Shown here one piece after another: positions 44,851-53,050 of a stretch of DNA of 61,684 nt. The notes under the pieces were generated by a model. That model was given only the letters and a program-made list of their open reading frames with translations. It did not search any database and was not told the DNA's origin. The stretch is from an uncultured Verrucomicrobiae bacterium (GTDB lineage: Bacteria > Verrucomicrobiota > Verrucomicrobiia > Limisphaerales > J093), in assembly GCA_937946835.1 (NCBI GenBank), contig CALFAV010000037.1, positions 1 to 61,684 of the forward strand. The letters run 5' to 3'. The position numbers were made by a program, and so were the translations under genes. The stretch's first letter is position 1. Each line of letters opens with the position of its first letter.

Positions 44851-45480
44851 CTACAGGGTGCCCTTGAGCGCCTTGAGCGCGTTGATCAGGAACTGAAAGG
44901 CAATCGCTGCCAGCAGCAGCCCCATCAGCCGCGTGGTGATTTTCATGGCGATGGGATTGATCAGCCGTGCCCCGCGGGCCGCGACCCGCAGGATGAGGTA
45001 GGACACGGCACACACGCTCACGATGCAGCCGTACAGGGCGATCTGCTGGCTCAAGTGCTCCGCCTTGCTCTCCAGGATGATCACGTTCGAGATGGCGCCG
45101 GGGCCGGCCAGCAGCGGCACGCCCAGCGGCGTGATGGCGATGTCGTCCTTGGCCGCACCGGCCGCCTTTTCCTCGGGCGTCTCGCGAGTTTCCGAGGGGT
45201 GCGCGCGCAGCATGTCCAGTGCAATCAGCAGCAACACCACGCTGCCGGCCATCTGGAAGGCCGGGAGGGAAATGCCCAGAAAGTTGAAAATTTGCTGCCC
45301 GATCAGGGCAAAAACCACCAGCACCCCGGCGGCGAGGGCGCAGGCAATTTTGGCCATGCGGTCCCGCTGCGCGGGGGTGTCGTTCGGCGTCATGGCCAGG
45401 AACACCGGCACCAGCGCCAGCGGGTCAATGATCACGAACAGCGAACTGGCCGCCAGGAAGATGTACTCGTACAGGCTCAC
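44851..45480 (-). CDS. MarC-family integral membrane protein (UPF0056)
   Basis: A 209-residue protein with about six helices and MarC-family patterns: F-V-I-I-D-P-L-A-L-V-P-V-F, A-I-T-P-L-G-V-P-L-L-A-G-P-G-A-I-S. The family's function is not established. GTG 45480 overlaps the stop of the upstream ATP-grasp-like gene by four bases (GTGA), so it is the last gene of a coupled operon. Confidence 0.85.
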   Translation of the reverse strand: MSLYEYIFLAASSLFVIIDPLALVPVFLAMTPNDTPAQRDRMAKIACALAAGVLVVFALIGQQIFNFLGISLPAFQMAGSVVLLLIALDMLRAHPSETRETPEEKAAGAAKDDIAITPLGVPLLAGPGAISNVIILESKAEHLSQQIALYGCIVSVCAVSYLILRVAARGARLINPIAMKITTRLMGLLLAAIAFQFLINALKALKGTL

Positions 45481-46841
45481 CCGCGCCTTTGTGCCGGTTC
45501 GGCCGCCGCCACGCAAGCCGGGGCCAGGATGGCGTCCTTCATGCCGTGGATGAGCTTCTTGTCCGCCGGGCAGAGCGTGGCCAACACGCCCCCCAGTCTC
45601 GCCCGGGCGTTGTCCCCCTCGCCGTGGACGAAATAGTACGGGCAAAGCCGCACCCGCGCCGGCAGGGGCACCAGGGCTTCCCGGTTGAAGTCGTAGTACG
45701 CCGCCGAAATCCGACGGGGCTTGAGGTACCGCTGCAACACGTAGGGCGAGGTCGGAAAGGCCCGTAACGCGGCCTCCACGGCCGCCGCCCAGTCCGCCTG
45801 CGACACGTCGCTGCCCAGCGTGACGCTGCGCGCCCCCCAGGCGGTGGGATGAAACCCCGAGACCTTGAGAATCAAGTTGCGCTCGCGCTGGGACAGCAGT
45901 TTGAGCTGTTGCCAGTCGGTCAGCCCCAATTCGGGAATGGCCGCGTGCGGCGGCAGCGGGGTCGGGTCCACCACCCACGTGTACGGCACGTGTCGGAGCA
46001 ACCGCTCGAGGAACGCCTCCCCCAGGTGCCGATGCCAGAAGCCGCGCAGATTGCGGTTCCACAGCAGGGCGAAAAGCAGCTTTTCCTCGAAAATCGGCTT
46101 GGGCGGTGGACTCAGCCGGATTTGACCGGCCGCCGCCAGTTCAAACAGCCGCGGCGCGGCGGGCACGTTGGCCAGGTCAAACAGCTCGAAAAACCGGTAC
46201 ACGGCCTCGCCGGTGGCGAAGTCGTGAAAATGAGCATCGTGAACCGAGAATCGCGGTCCGAGTTGCTCGGCCAGCCAGGCCATTTCCGGCCGGTACGCGG
46301 CCGACTCCTCGGACACCACGATCCGCACCCGCGATGCCTCGCCAAAGATGGCGGCGAAGCCCTCGCCCATGCCGTTCGCCCCGCCCACGATTTCTGATTT
46401 CGGGTTCGGCTCTTCGAGCTTTGCGTAGGTCCGGTTGAGCCATGCCGTCAACCCGATGCCGCCCGGCACGGCATCCAGCTCACTGATGGCAAAGCCGTCC
46501 TCAGTGAGCAGCAGGTCGGGGCGAATGACGCGGGGCAGTTCGTGGCGAAAGGCCGGGTGCCGTTGCCAGGCCAGCAGTTCGGCGGGCTTGCCCTGATCGA
46601 GTAGTTGGGCGATCCAACCCGGTTCCCGGCCCTCGACGCTGCGGCGGTAGAGCAGGTTGACCGCGCGATAAAACTGGAGCAGCACGCGGCCGAGCGTCTC
46701 CAGTTCCCGGACCAGCGCCGGCGTCAGCGCAAACGGTTTGGGCGCGATCCGCCAGTGTTGGTCTGCAAACAGCCCGCCGGGCGGCAACGCCTCACGCACG
46801 GCGTGGGCCGCACGGCGGGCCACTGATTCGGAGATGCTCAA
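45477..46841 (-). CDS. Circularly permuted ATP-grasp-like protein of unknown role
   Basis: A 454-residue cytoplasmic protein. Several segments fit the order seen in glutathionylspermidine synthetase-type permuted ATP-grasp enzymes: R-P-D-L-L-L-T-E-D-G (about 107), I-S-E-L-D-A-V-P-G-G, E-E-K-L-L-F-A-L-L-W, L-I-L-K-V-S-G-F with a candidate ATP lysine (about 325), Y-V-L-Q-R-Y-L and a final G-G-V-L-A-T-L-C. If active it would ligate a carboxylate to an amine using ATP. It starts at TTG 46841, overlapping the Uma2 gene (TTGA). The call is by pattern only and could be wrong. Confidence 0.5.
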   Translation of the reverse strand: MSISESVARRAAHAVREALPPGGLFADQHWRIAPKPFALTPALVRELETLGRVLLQFYRAVNLLYRRSVEGREPGWIAQLLDQGKPAELLAWQRHPAFRHELPRVIRPDLLLTEDGFAISELDAVPGGIGLTAWLNRTYAKLEEPNPKSEIVGGANGMGEGFAAIFGEASRVRIVVSEESAAYRPEMAWLAEQLGPRFSVHDAHFHDFATGEAVYRFFELFDLANVPAAPRLFELAAAGQIRLSPPPKPIFEEKLLFALLWNRNLRGFWHRHLGEAFLERLLRHVPYTWVVDPTPLPPHAAIPELGLTDWQQLKLLSQRERNLILKVSGFHPTAWGARSVTLGSDVSQADWAAAVEAALRAFPTSPYVLQRYLKPRRISAAYYDFNREALVPLPARVRLCPYYFVHGEGDNARARLGGVLATLCPADKKLIHGMKDAILAPACVAAAEPAQRRG

Positions 46842-47395
46842 AGCCCTTCGTAAACGGCCGCCACCGGCAGGGTGAGTTGAATCGAGGTCAGGGTGAGGGA
46901 CGCCTCCGGACCGGGCACCTTGTGTGCCCGCCAGCCCTCGGCCCTGCGGGGGAGCGTGATTTCCGGAGACGCCTGAGCCAGCAACACGTATTCCTCCAAC
47001 GACTCGAGGGTGGTGCAGGCGAAAAATTTCTCCCGTTTGTCCCCCCGATCCGTGGACGAGGACATGACCTCGATGATCAGCTTCGGGTGCCGAACGAAGC
47101 GCGGGTTGGTGTCGCGCGCGGCGCAGGTGACCACCAGGTCCGGGTGGTAGAAATACGCGTCATCCCGGAGGGTCAGGTTGCCCCGGATGTCGCTCAGGGA
47201 CAGCTTGCAGGGGCCGCCGCGCAGATGTTGCCGGAGGGCGATGTACAAGTTGCCCGCAATCTGGTTCTGGACCCGCGTTTCTCCCGCCAGGGCACAGACC
47301 CACCCACCCAGGTACTCGTGCCGGACGTCGCTGGTCTCCTCGGCCGCGAGGTATTCCTCGACGGTGATGTAATCGTGTTTTTCTGCCACCTGCAT
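46838..47395 (-). CDS. Uma2-family (DUF820) endonuclease-like protein
   Basis: A 185-residue PD-(D/E)xK fold protein: D-Y-I-T-V-E-E-Y-L-A, H-E-Y-L-G-G-W, Y-H-P-D-L-V-V, then P-K-L-I-I-E-V-M-S-S-S-T and D-K-R-E-K-F. Uma2 proteins are abundant in cyanobacteria and related environmental bacteria; their biological role is unclear. It is the first gene of a three-gene coupled operon and lies downstream of proA, 95 bases apart. Confidence 0.82.
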   Translation of the reverse strand: MQVAEKHDYITVEEYLAAEETSDVRHEYLGGWVCALAGETRVQNQIAGNLYIALRQHLRGGPCKLSLSDIRGNLTLRDDAYFYHPDLVVTCAARDTNPRFVRHPKLIIEVMSSSTDRGDKREKFFACTTLESLEEYVLLAQASPEITLPRRAEGWRAHKVPGPEASLTLTSIQLTLPVAAVYEGL

Positions 47396-47490
47396 TATTT
47401 TTGAAGAGTGTCGAGTGGCTCAGGTCGCGACAAGTTGTTCAAGTTTGACCGAGGGAAAAGTTGCCCCGCGCTTCCCCCCCGCCCCTGCCT

Positions 47491-48780
47491 TCACGTCCGC
47501 ACCTGCCCGCTGCCGATGCCGATCCACTTGTAGCTGGTCAATTCCTCCAGGCCCATCGGCCCGCGGGCGCCCACCTTGTCGGTGCTGATGCCGATCTCGG
47601 CGCCCATGCCGAACTCGCCCCCGTCGGTGAACCGGGTGCTGGCGTTCCAATACACCGCCGCGCTGTCCACCTCGTTGAGGAAGCGCCGCGCGGTCTGCTC
47701 GTTCCGGGTCACGATGCTGTCGCTGTGGGCCGAGCCGTAATGGTTGATGTGGGCCACGGCGGCCTCGACGCCGTCCACCACCCGCACGTTGAGGATGTAG
47801 TCGTTGTACTCGGTGAACCAGTCCTGCTCGGTGGCCGGGCGGATGTCGGTCTTCCGGTCCAGCCCCCCGGCCTGGAGAATCCCCGCGGCGGTCTCGTCCA
47901 CGCGCAGTTGCACACGCCTTTCGGCCAGGCGCTCGGCGATGCGCGGCAAAAAACCGGCGGCCAACGGGCGGTCCACCAACAGGGTTTCCATCGCGTTGCA
48001 CACGGCCGGGCGCTGGCACTTGGCGTTCAGCACGATGGCCTCGGCCATGTCGGGGTCGGCGTCCCGGTCCACATAGACATGGCACACGCCCTTGTAATGT
48101 TTGATCACCGGCACCTTGCTGCACTCGGCCACGGCGCGGATCAGGCCCTCGCCTCCCCGCGGCATGCACAAGTCCACGTACTGCGTCAGGGACAACAGCG
48201 CCGGCACGGCTTCGCGGTCGGTCGTGGGCACCACCTGGAGGGCGTGCTCGGGGAACCGCCCGCCCAGGGCCGCGCGCCCGGCGGCCACCATCGTTTCGGC
48301 GATAAGCCGGTTCGAATTCAGCGCCTCTTTGCCGCCGCGCAGGATCGTGGCGTTGCCGCTCTTGAAACACAGGCCGGCGGCGTCGGCGGTCACGTTCGGC
48401 CGCGCCTCGTAGATGATGACCACCACGCCGATGGGCACCGAGACCTTCTGGAGACGCAACCCGTTCGGCCGGGTCCGGTCATCCAGCACGCGGCCCACCG
48501 GGTCCGGCAGGGCGGCCACCTCGCGCAGGCCGCGCGCCATGCCGGCGATGCGTTTGTCGTCGAGGCGCAACCGGTCGAGCATGGCCGCCGAAAGGCCCGC
48601 TTGCCGGCCGGTTTCCAGATCGCGGGCATTGGCCTCCTTCAACGCGCCGGCCTCCCGCTCCAGGGCGTCGGCCATCGCCAGCAACGCCTGATTTTTCTCG
48701 GCGGTGCTCAGACCGGCCAGCAGCCGGGAGGCGGCCTTGGCCTGCCGGGCCAGTTCGGTCATTTGCTCGAGCAACGTCAT
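47491..48780 (-). CDS. proA: Gamma-glutamyl phosphate reductase
   Basis: A 429-residue enzyme reducing gamma-glutamyl phosphate to the semialdehyde in proline synthesis. V-P-I-G-V-V-V-I-I-Y-E-A-R-P-N, K-S-G-N-A-T-I-L-R-G-G-K-E and the active-site segment Q-R-P-A-V-C-N-A-M-E-T are all present, as is the terminal Y-K-W-I-G-I-G-S-G-Q-V-R. Length is normal. It is divergent from the sodium symporter gene. ProB is not in the window. Confidence 0.96.
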   Translation of the reverse strand: MTLLEQMTELARQAKAASRLLAGLSTAEKNQALLAMADALEREAGALKEANARDLETGRQAGLSAAMLDRLRLDDKRIAGMARGLREVAALPDPVGRVLDDRTRPNGLRLQKVSVPIGVVVIIYEARPNVTADAAGLCFKSGNATILRGGKEALNSNRLIAETMVAAGRAALGGRFPEHALQVVPTTDREAVPALLSLTQYVDLCMPRGGEGLIRAVAECSKVPVIKHYKGVCHVYVDRDADPDMAEAIVLNAKCQRPAVCNAMETLLVDRPLAAGFLPRIAERLAERRVQLRVDETAAGILQAGGLDRKTDIRPATEQDWFTEYNDYILNVRVVDGVEAAVAHINHYGSAHSDSIVTRNEQTARRFLNEVDSAAVYWNASTRFTDGGEFGMGAEIGISTDKVGARGPMGLEELTSYKWIGIGSGQVRT

Positions 48781-49391
48781 GGGCGGGAAGATAAACCGGC
48801 ATCAGGTTCCGGGAAAATCCCTTTTCGAGGCGAGAAACCAGACGGTGGCCGAGTGCCGGAGCTTGGAGCGGTCGTGAATGTCAAGGCCCGGCGAACGACT
48901 CGCTGCGCCGATTGGCAGTCTGCCGTAGAGCCGGCTTCCAGCCCGGCGGGTGGAACGCCACGGTTGGAACCACCAAGAACACCACGGGCACGAAGCGTGG
49001 GAAAGGTCGGAGGGATTTGGGGACGGGGCTGAGGCTGCGAAGGCCGGAGCACCGGCTTCCAGCCGGCGGCAGCCACCATGGCCCCAGGCCGAATTCGACC
49101 GCGGGTGCCACGCCTTCCCCGGCCGGCAACCGAAAGCGCCAGCAAGTTGGCGCACTCCAAAGGCTGGTGCCCAGACAGGCGTCCTCACCCCTGGTGGGTT
49201 TCTTGGAATGTCTGTCTGCCGAGCCAACCAAGGTCACCGCCAGGTGTCACGCCCGGCGGTGGGGTGGCCGCGTGGCGCAGACCGGGAGTCGGTCGTGTCG
49301 CCGACTCGCAGCCGGCGGGCGAAATGTGGCGGCGCCAGCCGGTCGTTGACTTTGGCGACGTCGCCCGTTACACCATCGCCGTCGCAAGCCT
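48781..49391. repeat. Repeat-rich divergent intergenic region
   Basis: This 611-base spacer between proA and the symporter has no credible gene. It holds stem-TCC-stem hairpins at about 48930-48947 (imperfect) and 49052-49066 (CCGGCT, loop TCC), weaker relatives around 49277-49320, and a degraded half of the CACCAAG repeat (48966-48994) that has a full inverted copy at 56532-56593. Any promoters for proA and the symporter must lie here, but none stands out. Confidence 0.6.
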
Positions 49392-51449
49392 ATGCCCAAT
49401 CTTCTGGCCGCCTTCACGCTGAGTGCCCCGGACGTGCTTATTTTCATCGCGTTCGTCCTCGTGGTGGTGGGCGTGGGGCTGTACCAAAGCCGGACCGAGC
49501 GGGCGGGCAGCAGCGAGGATTACTTCCTGGCCGGACGCGGGCTGAAGTGGTGGTTGATCGGCTTTTCCCTTATCGCCGCGAACATCTCCACCGAGCAATT
49601 CGTGGGCATGAGCGGCAACGCGGCCAGCCACGTGGGCCTGGCCATTGCCAGTTACGAATGGATGGCCGCCATCACGCTGGTGGTGGTGGGGTTCGCGTTC
49701 CTGCCGTACTTCCTGCGCGTGGGCATCTTCACCATGCCCGAGTTTCTGGAGCATCGCTACGACGCGCGCGCCCGCACCTTCATGGCCGTGGCCACGATCC
49801 TGATTTACCTGCTGCTGCTGGGGTCGGTGACCTACTCCGGCGCCCTGACCATCAAAACCCTGGCCGGCCAGGCGGGCTTTCCGATCACCCTGGCCCAGGG
49901 CTCGTTGGTCATCGGCCTGGTGGCCATGATTTACGTCACCGCCGGCGGCCTGAAGGCCTGCGCGTGGGCCGACCTGATCCAGGGCAGTGCGCTCATCTTG
50001 GGCGGGGCGATCATCCTGTGGTTCGCCTTCGACAAACTCGGCACGGCCACCGAAGCCGCGGCCATTGTCAGCGCCCACACCGGTGCGGTGGAAATCCGCC
50101 AGCTTTCGCCCGAGAGCGGCGCGCTGGCGCGGTTTTGGGACCTCAATGCCGGGCGCATGAACATGTTCTTGCCCCGCACCGATGCCGTGTTGCCGTGGAC
50201 GGCCCTGCTGCTGGGATTGTGGATTCCGAACTTTTACTACTGGGGCCTCAACCAGTACATCACCCAGCGCACCCTGGGGTCCAAGTCCCTGGCCGAGGGC
50301 CAGCGCGGCATCGTCTTTGCCGCGTTCCTCAAGCTGCTGATCCCCTTCGTCATCGTCATCCCGGGCATCATTGCCTTCAACCTGTTTTCCCACGAGATGC
50401 GCCTGGAGGCTGCGGCGGACAAGGCGGCGGCGCTGGCCAAATACCTCAAGGCCAATCCGCAAACGCGCTTTGTCGAGCGGGCCGACGCCCCCGCCGAAGA
50501 ACGCATCGCCGCCTGGCCGCCGGGGCGTTACCTCCTGGCGGTGTACCCGGACGAGCGCGCCGTGGCGGCCTTGAAGGTGCGCAATGCCCATGTGCTGCCG
50601 CTGAGCCGCGCCCAGTTTGAGGCCGCGGCGCCGGCCGACTTCACCCTGTTCCTGACCGAGGATCACTCGTGGCAGGCCGTGAATCCCGGCCTGGCCGAGG
50701 AAATCGAGGCGTACAACACCCGAACCGAAGCGGCGGCCCAAGCGGCGGGTCGGAAACCCGCGGTCGAGAAACTCATCGCCTTCAAGTACGACACCGCGCT
50801 GGGGCAATTGCTGGGCCACGTGCTGCCCCAGGGCGTGGGTCTCACCGGGTTCGTCCTGGCGGCGCTGCTGGGCGCGGTGGTCAGCTCGCTGGCCGCCATG
50901 CTCAACGCCGCGTCCACCATCTTTGCCATGGACGTGTTCAAGAAGCACCTCGCCCGGGGCGCCGCGCCGGCCACGGTGGTCCGCGTGGGCCGGGTGGCCG
51001 TGGTCTGCTTTGCCGTCCTCGCGGTCCTGCTTGCCCCGGCCCTGGGCAATCCGCAGATCAGCAACAGCATCTTCACCATCATTCAAGCCGGGCAGGGCTT
51101 CATTTCGCCGGGCATTCTGGCCGTGTTCGCCTTTGGACTGGTGGTGCGCCGGGCGCCGCCGGTTTGCGGCATCGCCGGGCTGGTCACCAACCTGGTCAGT
51201 TACGGCGCGCTCATGCTCCTGGTTCCGAGCGTGCAGTTCCTGAACCGGATGGCCATTTGCTTCGGCCTGTGCCTGGCGGTCATGGCGGCGCTGACCCTGA
51301 TCCGTCCCCTGCCCCATCCGTTCGAGTTCAACCAGCAATCGGCCATTGCCCTGGAAACCTCCCGCGGCGCCCGCCGGGCCGGGCTGGTGGTCATCGCCAT
51401 CACCTTGTTGTTGTATCTGATCTTCAGCCCGCTGGTGGCGGCCCGGTAG
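49392..51449 (+). CDS. Sodium/solute symporter (SSS family, SGLT-like) with large extramembrane insert
   Basis: A 685-residue transporter with about 14 helices. Y-F-L-A-G-R-G-L-K-W-W, F-S-L-I-A-A-N-I-S-T-E-Q-F-V-G and W-I-P-N-F-Y-Y-W-G-L-N-Q-Y-I match sodium-sugar symporters such as vSGLT. Residues about 335-470 form a polar insert (A-A-A-D-K-A-A-A-L, D-A-P-A-E-E-R, L-F-L-T-E-D-H-S-W) between helices; typical members lack so long a loop. An aldose epimerase gene follows after 36 bases, suggesting sugar import coupled to anomer conversion. Confidence 0.87.
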   Translation: MPNLLAAFTLSAPDVLIFIAFVLVVVGVGLYQSRTERAGSSEDYFLAGRGLKWWLIGFSLIAANISTEQFVGMSGNAASHVGLAIASYEWMAAITLVVVGFAFLPYFLRVGIFTMPEFLEHRYDARARTFMAVATILIYLLLLGSVTYSGALTIKTLAGQAGFPITLAQGSLVIGLVAMIYVTAGGLKACAWADLIQGSALILGGAIILWFAFDKLGTATEAAAIVSAHTGAVEIRQLSPESGALARFWDLNAGRMNMFLPRTDAVLPWTALLLGLWIPNFYYWGLNQYITQRTLGSKSLAEGQRGIVFAAFLKLLIPFVIVIPGIIAFNLFSHEMRLEAAADKAAALAKYLKANPQTRFVERADAPAEERIAAWPPGRYLLAVYPDERAVAALKVRNAHVLPLSRAQFEAAAPADFTLFLTEDHSWQAVNPGLAEEIEAYNTRTEAAAQAAGRKPAVEKLIAFKYDTALGQLLGHVLPQGVGLTGFVLAALLGAVVSSLAAMLNAASTIFAMDVFKKHLARGAAPATVVRVGRVAVVCFAVLAVLLAPALGNPQISNSIFTIIQAGQGFISPGILAVFAFGLVVRRAPPVCGIAGLVTNLVSYGALMLLVPSVQFLNRMAICFGLCLAVMAALTLIRPLPHPFEFNQQSAIALETSRGARRAGLVVIAITLLLYLIFSPLVAAR

Positions 51450-51485
51450 GTTTCCCCCGCGTTGAACCCATTGAACTTGCCCACG

Positions 51486-52649
51486 ATGAAAACCCTGAAC
51501 TCCCTCCTGCTGGCGGCCCTGGTGGCCGTGGCACTTACCGCGTGTTCCACCTGTCCCTGCCCCTGCCCTTGCATCGGCAAAAAACCCGTTTCCACCCCCA
51601 TGAAAGCCTCGATTGAAAAAGCTCCCTTCGGACGCGCACCCGACGGCACCCCCGTGGACCTGTACACCCTGCGCAACGCCCGGGGCGTCACGGTCAAGGT
51701 GATGACCTACGGCTGCCTCATCACTGAAATCCACACCCCGGACCGGAACGGCCGGCTGGGCGACATCGTGCTGGGCTTTGACAACCTCGAGGCCTACCTC
51801 AAGGGCCACCCCTACTTCGGCTGCGTGGTGGGCCGCTACGCCAACCGCATCGCCAACGCCCGCTTCACCCTCGACGGCCGCACCTACACCCTCGCGGCCA
51901 ACAACGGCCCCCACGCCCTGCACGGCGGCCTCAAGGGCTTCGACAAGGTCGTCTGGGCCGCCGAGCCCCTCCCCGTGTCGGAGGGCGTGGCCGTGCGCTT
52001 CCGGTACACCAGCCCGGACGGCGAGGAAGGCTATCCCGGCAACCTCCAGGTGCGCGTCACCTACACCCTTACCGACGACAACGAACTCCGGATGGACTAC
52101 GAGGCCGTGACCGACCGGCCCACCGTGATCAACCTGACCAACCACACCTACTGGAACCTGGCCGGCGGCGGCGACATCTACGGCCACGAACTCACCCTGC
52201 ACGCCGACCACTTCACCCCCGTGGACGCCACGTTGATCCCGACCGGTGAAATCGCGCCCGTGGCCGGCACCCCCATGGATTTCACCCGGCCCAAACCCAT
52301 CGGCCGCGACCTCAGGCAACTCACCAACGACCCGCAGGGTTACGACCACAACTTCGTGCTGCGCGGCGGCGGGGGGAAACTGGCGCCCTGCGCCACCGTG
52401 TACGAACCGCGCACCGGTCGGGTGCTCGAGGTGTGGACCGACCAGCCCGGGGTTCAGTTCTACAGCGGCAACTTCCTGGACGGCTCCCTCACCGGCAAGG
52501 GTGGTCAGGTGTACCGGCAACACCACGGCTTCTGCCTGGAAACCCAGCACTTCCCCGACTCGCCCAACAAACCGCAATTCCCCAGCGTCGTGCTCCGCCC
52601 CGGTCAGGTCTATCGCACCACCACGGTCCACAAGTTCAGCACCCGCTGA
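51486..52649 (+). CDS. galM: Aldose 1-epimerase, lipoprotein form
   Basis: A 387-residue mutarotase interconverting sugar anomers. Catalytic histidines lie in H-A-L-H-G-G and N-L-T-N-H-T-Y-W; the general base glutamate in C-L-E-T-Q-H-F-P-D. A lipoprotein signal peptide ends L-T-A-C-S, so the enzyme is probably anchored outside the inner membrane. Directly after it come T-C-P-C-P-C-P-C, an unusual cysteine-proline run encoded by a C-rich repeat like the intergenic G-rich motif. ATG 51486. Confidence 0.9.
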   Translation: MKTLNSLLLAALVAVALTACSTCPCPCPCIGKKPVSTPMKASIEKAPFGRAPDGTPVDLYTLRNARGVTVKVMTYGCLITEIHTPDRNGRLGDIVLGFDNLEAYLKGHPYFGCVVGRYANRIANARFTLDGRTYTLAANNGPHALHGGLKGFDKVVWAAEPLPVSEGVAVRFRYTSPDGEEGYPGNLQVRVTYTLTDDNELRMDYEAVTDRPTVINLTNHTYWNLAGGGDIYGHELTLHADHFTPVDATLIPTGEIAPVAGTPMDFTRPKPIGRDLRQLTNDPQGYDHNFVLRGGGGKLAPCATVYEPRTGRVLEVWTDQPGVQFYSGNFLDGSLTGKGGQVYRQHHGFCLETQHFPDSPNKPQFPSVVLRPGQVYRTTTVHKFSTR

Positions 52650-53050
52650 AAAGGGGCTTCAGTCCGCCCTCCACATGGCACTGGAGGGCCGCGTTCCCCC
52701 GCGGCCAGCTACCCGCCGGGCGGGATGCCCGGCTCTGCGGCCGGAGTAGCGCCGACTGGCCGTCGGCTGTATCGCGGATTGCCAATCCGCAAATGACAGG
52801 CCGGACGCCTGCGCTCCGGCGTAGCGGCAACCATCTTGGCTGCCGTAAAGGGCGGCATCCTGCCGCCCGGGTCTCGGGCCCGCTGCAGCGGCGCCCTGCC
52901 ACTGGAGGGCCGCGTTCCCCCGCGACCCTCCAGTGCAAAGCCGGGGCTCGACCCGAATCCCTTGCTCCCGGTTCAGCACAATCCGGGACTTGTCGGCTGA
53001 CGACGGTGGCTCAGACTGGGGCTGAGCCTGTTTGCCTTGATGCCTGTGCC
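52650..53050. repeat. Palindrome-rich intergenic block
   Basis: No gene is credible in these 401 bases. Hairpins: 52751-52767 (GCCGAC), 52774-52790 (GCGGATT, loop GCC), about 52824-52845 (imperfect, loop TCT) and 52850-52868 (GGGCGGCA, loop TCC; the same as 2924-2942). A direct repeat, CACTGGAGGGCCGCG followed by TTCCCCCGCG, starts at about 52678 and 52899; the second copy is closed by CCCTCCAGTG into a long palindrome. Spacers TGTATCGC and GTAGCG match the family. Confidence 0.75.

Noticed and set aside
48900..49330. Possible CRISPR array
   Set aside because: Units vary in stem sequence, are unevenly spaced and have no constant repeat with unique spacers; no cas genes are present.
49368..52631. 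A 1,087-codon minus-strand open frame across the symporter and epimerase
   Set aside because: It spans two well-supported genes and their intergenic gap and has antisense-type composition.
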